DNA of 64,000 bases from Bradyrhizobium sp. CCH5-F6 (GCF_001556045.1 NZ_LSIC01000122.1:62001-126000); one strand, 5' to 3'; shown: positions 27,110-36,121, counted from the first letter of the stretch. Numbers and translations are program-made. The notes: generated from the sequence alone by a model not told the origin.

Positions 27110-28273
27110 ATGGACTTTGATCTTACGCACGAGCAGCGGCAAATCTACGAATACGGCGATATGGTTGCGAAGCAATTCGATCGCAAATACTGGATGGAAT
27201 GCGCCGACAAGCACGTATTCCCCCAAGCCCTTTACAGCAAGGTTGCGGAGGATGGCTTCGTCGGAACGATGGTGCCTGAGGAATACGGCGGCTCGGGACA
27301 AGGCATGGTCGAGATGCACCTGTTCCTTGAGGGCTTGTCAAACAATGGCATTCCACTGCTAAACCTCGTCGTCGGCGCGGCAATGAGCTTGGGATTCATA
27401 GCCAAATACGGCAGCGAAGCGCAGAAATTGCGCTATCTGCCCGATGCGTGTGGCGGCAAGACGCGCTTTTGCTTCGCGATCACCGAGCCTGACGCGGGAA
27501 CCAACACGATTCGTACTTCCACGATAGCAAAGAAGCGTGGCAATCGCTTCGCGCTGAGCGGTCAGAAGACATTTATCACCGACGCCGATGGCGCGGACTA
27601 CGCGCTGGTGGTGACGCGAACGACAGCGCATACCGAGGTTCAGAAGAAAACCGATGGCTTCACCCTGTTTGTGGTCGACCTGAAAGCCAAGGGCGTGCAG
27701 AAGCAATACATTCCAGTGAGCATTCCGGCCCCGGAAACACAATGGCAGCTGTTTTTCGACGAAGTCGATCTTGGGCCGGAGGACATTGTTGGCGAAGTCG
27801 ACAAGGGATTCGGCATTTTGTTCAAAAGCCTTAATCCCGAACGCATTCTTGTCGGTTCGATTTCCTGCGGTCTCGGCCGCTATGCCCTGAACCGGGCAGT
27901 CGAATACGCCAAGGAGCGGCGGGTTTTCAACAACGTGCCGATCGGATCTTATCAGGGCTTGCAGCATCCCCTGGCCAGCGCCCGCACCGATGTCGAATTG
28001 GCATCGCTGATGACACTAAAAGCCGCCTGGATCTTCGATCAGGGCCGCGAAGCCGGCGAATTCTCCAACATGGCAAAACTTGCCGCAGCCGACGCCGGCA
28101 TCAAGGCGGTGGACACCGCGCTGCAATGCTTCGGCGGCAACGGGTTCACCAAGGAGTACGGCATCTTCGATATCTATCCGCTGGTGCGGCTGTTGAAGAC
28201 CGCGCCGCTCAATCGCGAAATGATTCTCAACTACATCGGCGAGCACGTGATGGGCTTGCCTCGCAGTTATTAG
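27110..28273 (+). CDS. Acyl-CoA dehydrogenase, long-chain/citronellyl-CoA type
   Basis: 387 residues from the ATG at 27110 with GGCGGAG upstream; the open frame back to 27041 lacks a ribosome site. It has AITEPDAGTNTIR and LSGQKTFITDADG flavin-site segments. The C-terminal YEGT position reads KTAPLNREM, so that Glu is missing, but LNPERILVG supplies the Glu at the isovaleryl/long-chain site. It is first in an operon with a methylcrotonyl/geranyl-type carboxylase. This is the order expected for beta-methyl acyl-CoAs: dehydrogenate, then carboxylate the methyl branch (inference from the Liu and Atu pathways). Confidence 0.86.
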   Translation: MDFDLTHEQRQIYEYGDMVAKQFDRKYWMECADKHVFPQALYSKVAEDGFVGTMVPEEYGGSGQGMVEMHLFLEGLSNNGIPLLNLVVGAAMSLGFIAKYGSEAQKLRYLPDACGGKTRFCFAITEPDAGTNTIRTSTIAKKRGNRFALSGQKTFITDADGADYALVVTRTTAHTEVQKKTDGFTLFVVDLKAKGVQKQYIPVSIPAPETQWQLFFDEVDLGPEDIVGEVDKGFGILFKSLNPERILVGSISCGLGRYALNRAVEYAKERRVFNNVPIGSYQGLQHPLASARTDVELASLMTLKAAWIFDQGREAGEFSNMAKLAAADAGIKAVDTALQCFGGNGFTKEYGIFDIYPLVRLLKTAPLNREMILNYIGEHVMGLPRSY

Positions 28274-28361
28274 AGCAAGACCCGGAACGGTGAGGCGCGA
28301 TTCTACCGGCGATTCGTCTTCAATTGTTCAGAGATCCCCCCAAAGAACGAGGTTGTCTGCA

Positions 28362-29969
28362 ATGGCTCTCATGAAGTCCGATGTGTCCGCTGCGAGCGAA
28401 GAGTATCGCCGTAACCGGGACGCTTACGGCTTGAGAATCGCCGATCTGCATGAGCGCCGGGCAGCTGCAATGGTCGGCGGTCCGGAACGGGCGCGGCTGC
28501 TGCACAAGGAGCGCAAGCAATTACTGCCTCGCGAACGGATCGCTGCGCTAATTGATCCCGGCTCGCCGTTCCTCGAATTTTGCCAGTTCGCGGGCGAAGG
28601 CATGTATGACGGCGTGCCGCCCGGCGGCAGCATCGTCACCGGCGTTGGAATGGTGTCGGGCCGCGCCTGCATGCTGATCGCCAACGACGCCACGGTCAAA
28701 GGCGGCACCTACTACGGGATCACCTGCAAGAAGCACGTCCGCGCACAGAAATTCGCCTGGCAACACCGCCTCCCCTGCGTCACCATGGTGCAATCCGGCG
28801 GCGCCAACCTGCCGGACCAGCCCAACATTTTTCCCGACGACGGACAGTTCGGATCGATCTTTTACAACCAGATCCGGATGTCGAGCGAGGGTATCGCGCA
28901 GATCGCAATCGTCCATGGGCCCTCGACCGCCGGCGGCGCTTACATGCCGGCGCTCTGCGACGAGACCGTCATCATCCGCAATCAGGGCGCCATGTTCCTG
29001 GGCGGACCACAACTGGTCTATGCCGCGACCAAGGAAGAAGTCGGCGTCGAAGCGCTCGGCGGCGGTGAAATGCATAGCCGCGTCAGCGGCGTCACCGACC
29101 ATCTGGCGGAAAGCGACAGCCACGCGATCGCGATTACCCGCGATATCGTCGCCAATCTCGGTGACATTCCCATGCAACGGTGGAACGTGGCGCCACCGCG
29201 AGAGCCGCGCTTCGACCCCAAGGATATTTATGGGCTGATCAGCACGGACCCGCGTATCCCCACCAACAATCGAGAGATTGTTGCGCGGTTGGTCGATGGC
29301 AGTGAGTTTCACGAATTCAAGCCGCTATATGGCGAGACGCTGATCACCGGCTTTGGCCGCATAATGGGCTTCGAGATCGGGATTCTCTGTAACAACGGGG
29401 TGCTGTTTTCCGAATGCGCGCTGAAGGCGACTCACTTCATCGACCTCTGCTGCAAGCGCAATATCCCGCTGCTGTTCATGGCCGACGTCACCGGCTTTAT
29501 GGTCGGGCGCGAGGCGGAAGAAGGCGGCATCGCCAAGCACGGCGCAAAGATGATCACCGCAATGGCCAGCGCCAACGTGCCGAAATACACGCTGATCATC
29601 GGGAATTCCTACGGAGCCGGCTATCTGGCGATGTGCGGCCGTGCCTTCAAACCTCATGCGATGATGATGTGGCCGCACGGGCGCTCCGCGATCATGGGGC
29701 CGGATCAGGCCGCCAACACGCTCGCGATGGTCAAGGACGATATCCACAAGCGCGATGGCACGAGCTGGACCGACGAAGAGCGCGAGGCTTATCGCGCTCC
29801 GGTTCGCAAGACTTTTGAGGATTTTGCGAACGCCTACAACTTCGCGCGCAACACCTGGTGTGACATGGTGATCGATCCGCTCGAGACCCGCCACGTGATG
29901 GCCCTCTTGCTTGATCTCGCCGGCCGTCTGCCACAGCAGGAAACAGACTTCGGCGTGTTCAGGATGTGA
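28362..29969 (+). CDS. Acyl-CoA carboxylase carboxyltransferase (beta) subunit, second copy
   Basis: 535 residues, clearly paralogous to the protein at 25248 (both share GEGMYDGVPPG, IANDATVKGGT, HGPSTAGGAY and the ending FGVFRM). Here the active-site stretch reads IGNSYGAGYLAMCGRAF, nearer the classical form. The ATG at 28362 follows ACGAGG; MALMKSDV matches the paralogue's start. It is 19 bp upstream of the biotin-carrying alpha subunit, so it is the likely regular partner. Geranyl-, methylcrotonyl- or a similar branched enoyl-CoA is the probable substrate. Confidence 0.88.
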   Translation: MALMKSDVSAASEEYRRNRDAYGLRIADLHERRAAAMVGGPERARLLHKERKQLLPRERIAALIDPGSPFLEFCQFAGEGMYDGVPPGGSIVTGVGMVSGRACMLIANDATVKGGTYYGITCKKHVRAQKFAWQHRLPCVTMVQSGGANLPDQPNIFPDDGQFGSIFYNQIRMSSEGIAQIAIVHGPSTAGGAYMPALCDETVIIRNQGAMFLGGPQLVYAATKEEVGVEALGGGEMHSRVSGVTDHLAESDSHAIAITRDIVANLGDIPMQRWNVAPPREPRFDPKDIYGLISTDPRIPTNNREIVARLVDGSEFHEFKPLYGETLITGFGRIMGFEIGILCNNGVLFSECALKATHFIDLCCKRNIPLLFMADVTGFMVGREAEEGGIAKHGAKMITAMASANVPKYTLIIGNSYGAGYLAMCGRAFKPHAMMMWPHGRSAIMGPDQAANTLAMVKDDIHKRDGTSWTDEEREAYRAPVRKTFEDFANAYNFARNTWCDMVIDPLETRHVMALLLDLAGRLPQQETDFGVFRM

Positions 29970-29988
29970 TGACAGAGGATATCGTTCC

Positions 29989-31986
29989 GTGTTCAAGAAA
30001 ATCCTGATTGCCAATCGCGGCGAGATCGCCTGCCGGATCGCGCGAACCTGCCATCGGCTCGGGGTCGCGGTTGCCGGCATTCACTCCACAGCCGACGCCG
30101 ACGCCTTGCATGTGAAGATGATCGGCGAATCCATAGAGATTGGAGGCGCCGCCGCGTCCGACAGCTACCTGCGGATCGATGCGGTGATTGCCGCAGCGAA
30201 AGCGACCGGCGCCCAGGCCATCCATCCCGGCTTCGGATTTCTGGCCGAGAACGCCACGTTCGCCCGCGCCGTCGAGGCGGCAGGTCTGGTTTTTATCGGG
30301 CCGACGCCGGACGTGATCGAACGGCTCGGCGACAAGGCCTCTGCCAAGAAAGAGGCTGAGGCGGCCGACGTGCCTATCGTCCCCGGCAGCAAGAAGCCCA
30401 GTGAGGATGCTGCCGAGATCGCCCGGATCGTCCAGGAAGTCGGGCTTCCGGTGATGCTGAAGGCAGCGGCCGGCGGCGGCGGCAAGGGTATGCGTGCCGT
30501 TTCCGATCTCGATGGCCTTGCCAATGAGATCGAATCGGCCATGCGTGAGGCGAAGAATTCGTTCGGCTATCCCGGACTGATCGTCGAAAAACTGGTCGAA
30601 CGCGGGCGCCATATCGAAGTGCAGATCGCCGGCGATGGCAAAGGCAACGTGCTTCACCTGCTCGAGCGTGAATGTTCCCTGCAGCGCCGTCACCAGAAGC
30701 TCATCGAGGAAGCCCCTGCCGTCAATCTCGCCGCAACGCTTCGCGACAAAATGGCCGCCGACGCGGTGCGGCTCGGCAAGCGCCTGAACTATCGCGGGGT
30801 CGGCACTGTCGAATTCATCCTGAGCGGAGACACCTACTATTTTCTGGAAGTAAACCCGCGTCTCCAGGTCGAGCACCCCGTGACCGAGATGGTCACCGGC
30901 ATCGATATTGTCGAGGTGATGCTCCGCATCGCCGCCGGAGAAGGGCTGCCGTTTACACAAAATGCGGTGACATGTAGCGGGCATGCCGTCGAGGTGCGCA
31001 TTTGTGCGGAGGATCCGGCAGATAATTTTCTCCCTTGCACGGGAGACCTCGCTTACGTCAAATTTCCCGCCGACGGCGTTCGCGTCGAGACGGGCGTCGA
31101 AAGCGGGTCGGTAGTCACGCCGTATTACGACTCGATGCTGGCAAAACTCATTGCCCACGCCGAAACGCGCAATGAGGCGCTCGATAAACTCGAGCGGGCT
31201 CTCGACGCGACCTCGATTTTCGGAATTACGACCAATCAAGGATTTCTCAAGCGCTTGCTCGGCCTGCCAGCGACGCGCAGTGCCACCTTTTACACACGCC
31301 TGATCGACGAGCAAATCGACCAGTTGGTCGACAAGGCAAAGAATCTGGACGCCGGGGCGTTGGCGCTGGGCGCCTACTTCTGGATGATCCGGCAACGACA
31401 GCCCCTCGCAAGGGGGCCGTGGCAGTCGCGCGAAATGACTGGATGGCACATGGCCGCGGGTGGCGACGGATTGTCACCGATTCCGATCCTGCACCTCGAA
31501 ACCGCGGGCGCAAGCGCGGAGATCCGATTCGCACCGCTCAAGGCCGACGGCTCGATGATTGTCGGCGTCAACGACGAGAAGCTACCGGTCAGACTCATCC
31601 CGCTCAAAGACGACTGCTTCACGGCGATTGTCGGCGCGCGGCGTGAGACGGTGCGCATTTATCAGGAAAACCAAACCATCTTTGTCCACCATCGCCGCGG
31701 CGTCCACACGCTGACGGCAATCCCCTATCTTACCTACATCAGCGCTGTCGCCGAAACCAGCGGCGAGCTGCGTGCGCCTATGATGGGCATGATCCTGAAG
31801 GTCAACGTCGCAGTCGGCGATACGATCAAGGCGGGCGATGTCGCAGCCGTACTGGAATCGATGAAGATGGAGTTGCGGATCAATTGCGAAACCGATGGCG
31901 TGGTCACGGCAGTCAATTGCCGGCCGGGCGAGACCGTCGAGCGCAACGCGGTTGTCGTGGTCGTGGAGCCAGAGCAGCAACCGTAA
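29989..31986 (+). CDS. Acyl-CoA carboxylase alpha subunit (biotin carboxylase + BCCP)
   Basis: 665 residues from a GTG at 29989: MFKKILIANRGEIACRIA is the classical start. It has the biotin carboxylase ATP-grasp with AAAGGGGKGMR (about 159-169) and EVNPRLQVEHPVTE (about 285-298), a linking domain, and a C-terminal biotinyl domain with ESMKM (biotinylated Lys). It carboxylates its own biotin with ATP and bicarbonate and hands it to a carboxyltransferase. It is the only alpha subunit in the window, against two beta subunits. Confidence 0.93.
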   Translation: MFKKILIANRGEIACRIARTCHRLGVAVAGIHSTADADALHVKMIGESIEIGGAAASDSYLRIDAVIAAAKATGAQAIHPGFGFLAENATFARAVEAAGLVFIGPTPDVIERLGDKASAKKEAEAADVPIVPGSKKPSEDAAEIARIVQEVGLPVMLKAAAGGGGKGMRAVSDLDGLANEIESAMREAKNSFGYPGLIVEKLVERGRHIEVQIAGDGKGNVLHLLERECSLQRRHQKLIEEAPAVNLAATLRDKMAADAVRLGKRLNYRGVGTVEFILSGDTYYFLEVNPRLQVEHPVTEMVTGIDIVEVMLRIAAGEGLPFTQNAVTCSGHAVEVRICAEDPADNFLPCTGDLAYVKFPADGVRVETGVESGSVVTPYYDSMLAKLIAHAETRNEALDKLERALDATSIFGITTNQGFLKRLLGLPATRSATFYTRLIDEQIDQLVDKAKNLDAGALALGAYFWMIRQRQPLARGPWQSREMTGWHMAAGGDGLSPIPILHLETAGASAEIRFAPLKADGSMIVGVNDEKLPVRLIPLKDDCFTAIVGARRETVRIYQENQTIFVHHRRGVHTLTAIPYLTYISAVAETSGELRAPMMGMILKVNVAVGDTIKAGDVAAVLESMKMELRINCETDGVVTAVNCRPGETVERNAVVVVVEPEQQP

Positions 31987-32014
31987 TTCAATGACAGAAC
32001 CGGGAGTGGCAAGT

Positions 32015-32809
32015 ATGGATTTTAATCTGAAGGGCAAATCGGTCGTCGTCACTGGCGGCGGCTCCAACATCGGCCGAGCCATTGTGCTCGGGTTTGCAGC
32101 CGAGGGCGCCAACATTACGGTTGGCGATCTCGACCAGGCGCAGGCGGAGAAAGTTGCCGAACTTGCGCGGAAGAACGGCGCTGCCAGCATTCAGGTAATC
32201 AAGACCGACGTGACCGATTTCGATCAGGTAAACGCCATGTTCAAGGCCGCTACCGATAAGCATGGCACGGTCGATGTGCTCGTCAATAACGTAGGCTGGG
32301 ATCAGCTGATGTTCTTTACGCAAACAACGCCCGAGTTCTGGGACAAGATTATCAAGATCAACTACGTCGGCGTGCTTAACTGCACCAAATGTGCGCTCGA
32401 TATCATGATTCCGAAGGGTGCCGGCGCTATCGTGTCGATCAGTTCCGACGCAAGCCGCTCGGGCGAGCCGCGCGAGGCGGTCTATGGTGGCGTCAAGGCC
32501 GCCGTTAATTCTTTCATGAAGACCATTGCCAAAGAGAACGGCCGCTATGGCATCCGCTGCAACGTCGTTTGTCCTGGCGTCACTGTTCCCGTGGATACGG
32601 AAGAAGTCGGCGCCAACAGCATGTGGACAAAGCCAGACTCAATGTTCACGGCGGAGCAATTCGAGAAAGTCGCCAAGGCGCTGCCGCTGCGCAAGCTGGG
32701 TCGCCCAAACGATATTGCCAATGCCGTAGTGTTCCTCTCGTCCGCCGCCGCAGGTCATGTCACCGGCCAGGTCCTGTCGGTGTCAGGCGGATACACCATG
32801 ATCGGCTGA
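32015..32809 (+). CDS. badH: 2-hydroxycyclohexanecarboxyl-CoA dehydrogenase (BadH-like SDR)
   Basis: 264-residue SDR with TGGGSNIGRA (NAD site), the NNVGWD loop, SISSDASRSGEPREAVYGGVK (Ser and Tyr-x-x-x-Lys catalytic residues) and the C-terminal GHVTGQVLSVSGGYTM. NNxGWD..xxFT.T, PLRKLGRPNDIA and TGQVLSVSGG recall R. palustris BadH. It would oxidise 2-hydroxycyclohexanecarboxyl-CoA to the 2-keto compound. The ATG at 32015 has GGGAG upstream; 31991 is a possible but poorer start. The BadI-like ring hydrolase follows 41 bp later, supporting the assignment. Confidence 0.74.
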   Translation: MDFNLKGKSVVVTGGGSNIGRAIVLGFAAEGANITVGDLDQAQAEKVAELARKNGAASIQVIKTDVTDFDQVNAMFKAATDKHGTVDVLVNNVGWDQLMFFTQTTPEFWDKIIKINYVGVLNCTKCALDIMIPKGAGAIVSISSDASRSGEPREAVYGGVKAAVNSFMKTIAKENGRYGIRCNVVCPGVTVPVDTEEVGANSMWTKPDSMFTAEQFEKVAKALPLRKLGRPNDIANAVVFLSSAAAGHVTGQVLSVSGGYTMIG

Positions 32810-32850
32810 CGTCGGCCGTTAATTTCGCCAGAACAAAATGGAGTTCCATC

Positions 32851-33633
32851 GTGTCCGAAAAAGAGATCTTGTACGACGTCAAGGACTACGTCGCGACCAT
32901 CACCATCAATCGGCCAAAGACCCTCAACGCCTTTACCGGCGATAACATCGTAGAGATGGAGCGGCTGATCCTCGAGGCAACCGCAGACAAAACAGTTGGC
33001 GTCATCGTCCTCACCGGCTCCGGCGAGCGCGCGTTCTGCGTCGGCGGCGACGTCAACTGGGAGAAGGACGCCGGCGGCAAGAGCGGGCTCGAAGGACTGA
33101 AATTCAACTTTAACCGCCACATCGTCGAATGCCCGAAACCGGTGATCGCGCGTGTCAACGGTTACGCGATTGGCGGCGGACACCACATCGCCTATTTCTG
33201 CGATTTCACCATCGCCGCGGAGCATGCGATCTTTGGCCAGAATGGTCCACGTGTCGGCTCCCCGGCCGGAGGCTACATCGTCTCGCACAGCGCCAATGTG
33301 CTTGGCCACAAGCGCGCGCGAGAGCTCTGGATGCTGGCGCGACGCTACACCGCCAAACAAGCGCTCGACTGGGGACTGGCCAATTCCGTCGTTCCGATGG
33401 CCGAACTTGACGTCGAGGTGCGGAAGTATTGCGACGAACTCCTGGCTTTGAGCCCCACTTGCCTGAAGATTCTGAAGCGCTCATTCTACTATCACATGGC
33501 GCCGATCATGGAGCGCGACATGGATGACCTCGTCCGCGAGGTCGCACCCGCCTATTTTACGACACAAGAACAGCAGGAAGGCGCCAATGCATTCCTCGAG
33601 AAGCGCAAGCCGGATTTCAGCGCGTTTCGCTAA
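32851..33633 (+). CDS. badI: 2-ketocyclohexanecarboxyl-CoA hydrolase (BadI-like, MenB family)
   Basis: 260 residues from a GTG at 32851 with GGAG seven bases upstream; the much longer open frame before it overlaps badH out of frame. It is a crotonase of the naphthoate synthase/BadI branch: AFCVGGDVNWE, NGYAIGGGHHIAYFCD, FGQNGPRVGSPAGGY and the RRYTAKQALDWGLANSVVP region closely follow BadI. The hydratase glutamates are His and Gly, as expected in this branch. BadI opens the six-membered ring of 2-ketocyclohexanecarboxyl-CoA to pimeloyl-CoA. This is the strongest single pointer to alicyclic ring degradation in the window. Confidence 0.8.
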   Translation: MSEKEILYDVKDYVATITINRPKTLNAFTGDNIVEMERLILEATADKTVGVIVLTGSGERAFCVGGDVNWEKDAGGKSGLEGLKFNFNRHIVECPKPVIARVNGYAIGGGHHIAYFCDFTIAAEHAIFGQNGPRVGSPAGGYIVSHSANVLGHKRARELWMLARRYTAKQALDWGLANSVVPMAELDVEVRKYCDELLALSPTCLKILKRSFYYHMAPIMERDMDDLVREVAPAYFTTQEQQEGANAFLEKRKPDFSAFR

Positions 33634-33665
33634 AGACAGGGCGCTATAACGTAAGGGAGACTGCG

Positions 33666-34430
33666 ATGAGACTAGGCAGCGTCAACTATGAAACTAAAGG
33701 GAAGATCGCCATCCTTACGCTGGACGAGCCGGGCAAGCTTAACGCACTCAGCACAGGCATCCGTGAGGGTATTCTGGATGGCCTGAAGAAAGTGGATGCA
33801 GACGACAACGTCCGCGTCGCCATCATCACCGGCAACGGGGACAAGGCATTTTGCGCGGGCGCCGATATTAGCGGCTTCAACTTTGATCCGGACAAAGTAC
33901 GCAAGTTTATGATCGAGGCTTTGGCGGTATTAGCGGCACCGGAAAATTGCCGCAAACCCGTAATCTCCGCCGTCAATGGTATTGCGTTCGGCGGTGGCTT
34001 TGAACTCGCGATCGCTTCAGACTTTATCATCGCATCGGATCGCGCACGCTTCGCGGTACCGGAGATCAAGCTCGGACTACTGCCCGGTTTTGCGATTGTA
34101 CGCCTGCACGATATGGTCGGCCGCGCCAAGGCCAAAGAAATGAGTATCCTCGGCGATCCAATCAGCGCGGATGAGGCATTCAGACTAGGCCTCGTACTAC
34201 GTGTGGTTCCTCACGGCGATCTGCTCACGGACGCCCTGGCATTTGCCGAACGAATTGCATCAAAACCAAAGCTTGCGGTGCAGATGGCCAAATCGTTTTA
34301 CAACCGCGGCCTCGGTGGAGATGAGATACGGCACGCCATCGATGGTTTTCCGCTCCTATTCATGCATCGAGACGCACAGGAAGGTATCGCTGCCTTTCTC
34401 GAAAAACGTGAGCCAAAATTCGAGAGTTGA
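33666..34430 (+). CDS. Enoyl-CoA hydratase, BadK-like candidate
   Basis: 254-residue crotonase with both hydratase glutamates: GGGFELA (Glu144 position) and VPEIKLGLLPG (Glu164 position). It also has AFCAGADISGF and a C-terminal FLEKREPKF. It is the only crotonase of the four here with a complete hydratase active site. Lying directly after badH and badI, it is the natural candidate for cyclohex-1-ene-1-carboxyl-CoA hydratase (BadK), the one step otherwise missing between AliB and BadH. General enoyl-CoA hydratase remains an alternative, so no symbol is given. Confidence 0.85.
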   Translation: MRLGSVNYETKGKIAILTLDEPGKLNALSTGIREGILDGLKKVDADDNVRVAIITGNGDKAFCAGADISGFNFDPDKVRKFMIEALAVLAAPENCRKPVISAVNGIAFGGGFELAIASDFIIASDRARFAVPEIKLGLLPGFAIVRLHDMVGRAKAKEMSILGDPISADEAFRLGLVLRVVPHGDLLTDALAFAERIASKPKLAVQMAKSFYNRGLGGDEIRHAIDGFPLLFMHRDAQEGIAAFLEKREPKFES

Positions 34431-34518
34431 CAAAGCGCGCTGCGAGCGACGGCTTCGAAGACCTTCTTCGAGTGGAGCACTTTGCGGTAGATAGATCGTG
34501 CATAACATCGAGGACTCG

Positions 34519-36024
34519 ATGCCCCTGAAAGAATTTACTTTCCTCGACGTGTACCGCCGCAATGCGGAATTTTTTCCCGACCGCACCGCGTTCGTTTTTG
34601 AAGGCCAGCGCATCACCCATCGTGAATATCTGAAAAGGGTCGAGCGGCTGGCGGCGGGCCTAGCACGCGAGGGCGTAAAATCCGGTGACCGCGTCGCCAT
34701 CCTTTCGCAAAACTCGCTCGAAATGATCGATGTGATCGGAGCGGTCGCACGGCTCGGCGCGATCCTGCTGCCGGTTAATTTCCGGCTCAACGCCGAAGAA
34801 ATCGGCTACGTCCTCGCCGACGGTGCGCCGGTGCTGGTTGTGGCGGGGGCAGAATACCAGGAGATTATCGCGGCTCTAAAACCGTCGCTACCTTCGGTCC
34901 GGAGCTATTTTGGCATCGGCAAGCACACTGCGCCGTTTGCGCCGCTCGCAAATCTTGCGGCTTCGGACGCGTCGATGTCTGACGTGAACTTCAGCGCCGA
35001 TGATGGCTTCGTAATCATTCACACCGCCGCCGTCGGCGGGCGGCCGCGCGGCGCGCTGTTGTCGCAAGCCAACCTTCTAACGGCGCACAGCTCGCTGGTG
35101 CAGGCCTGGAGCCTGACCGAGCGCGACGTCAATCTTGGTGTGCTGCCGCTGTTCCACGTCGCCGGCCTTGGCCTGATGCTGACGGTACAGCAGGCTGGCG
35201 GCGCCAGCGTCATCGCTTCGAAATTCGACCCGCAACAGGCGGTTTGCGACATTGCCGCCGAGAGGGTGACCGTCATGTCGGAGTTCGCGCCGATGCTGGC
35301 GGGCCTGATGGATCAGGCCAAGGGCGACGAATTGAAGACGTTGCGTGCTGTGACCGGACTGGATACCCCGGCGACGATTGAACGCTTCGAGAAAGCGTGC
35401 CCCCACGCGGTATTCTGGGCAGCCTTCGGACAGTCCGAGACATCGGGCCTCGCAACGCTGTCGCCCTACCGCAACCGGCCAGGATCAGCTGGGCGCCCCC
35501 TGTTCTGGCGCACCATTACGGTCGTCGACAGCGCCGACAAACCAAGGCCCACCGGACAAACCGGCGAGATCGTGGTGCGTGGTCCCACCGTTTTTAAAGG
35601 CTACTGGAATAACGACGCCGATACTGCCCACACCTTCCGTAATGGCTGGCATCACACCGGCGACATCGGCTATTTCGATGCCGATGGCTATCTCTGGTAT
35701 GCCGGCCGTGCTCCCGAGAAAGAGCTGATCAAGACGGGTGGGGAGAACGTCTACCCGGCGGAGGTCGAAAACGCGATTCTCCAACATCCAGATATCGCCG
35801 ACGTCGTGGTCATCGGCGTGCCTGATCCCCAGTGGAGCGAAGCCATCAAAGCGATCTGCGTGCGCCGAACTGGCGCGAATGTCACCGCCGACGAGCTCAT
35901 CGACTTCGTCGCCGGAAAGATCGCACGCTACAAGAAGCCAAAGCACATTGTTTTCGTCGATCAACTGCCGAGGACCGCCAAGGGCGAAATCGATCGCGCC
36001 GCAGTCAAATTCGACAACTCTTAG
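34519..36024 (+). CDS. Acyl-CoA ligase-like protein with altered catalytic motifs
   Basis: 501 residues from the ATG at 34519 (GAGG five bases upstream; a GTG at 34498 is also in frame). The overall AMP-ligase fold is clear: GDRVAILSQNS, FGQSETSG, GWHHTGDIGYFD and LIKTGGENVYPAEVE. Two catalytic motifs are changed. The P-loop, normally YTSGTTGxPKG, reads HTAAVGGRPRG (about 168-178). The terminal motif, normally P-x-T-x-x-GK, reads PRTAKGEIDR, with Glu where the adenylating Lys should be. The protein may be a weakened or repurposed ligase. It follows the badH-badI-hydratase genes on the same strand, 88 bp downstream. Confidence 0.82.
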   Translation: MPLKEFTFLDVYRRNAEFFPDRTAFVFEGQRITHREYLKRVERLAAGLAREGVKSGDRVAILSQNSLEMIDVIGAVARLGAILLPVNFRLNAEEIGYVLADGAPVLVVAGAEYQEIIAALKPSLPSVRSYFGIGKHTAPFAPLANLAASDASMSDVNFSADDGFVIIHTAAVGGRPRGALLSQANLLTAHSSLVQAWSLTERDVNLGVLPLFHVAGLGLMLTVQQAGGASVIASKFDPQQAVCDIAAERVTVMSEFAPMLAGLMDQAKGDELKTLRAVTGLDTPATIERFEKACPHAVFWAAFGQSETSGLATLSPYRNRPGSAGRPLFWRTITVVDSADKPRPTGQTGEIVVRGPTVFKGYWNNDADTAHTFRNGWHHTGDIGYFDADGYLWYAGRAPEKELIKTGGENVYPAEVENAILQHPDIADVVVIGVPDPQWSEAIKAICVRRTGANVTADELIDFVAGKIARYKKPKHIVFVDQLPRTAKGEIDRAAVKFDNS

Positions 36025-36121
36025 AGAGGACTTGGCGATTGCCAGGTGTTGCGCGTTATTTCGAGGTGCCGTTTCAATAAGGAACAACTTGAGCGCGGTG
36101 TGACGATAGTTGAGGACGCAA

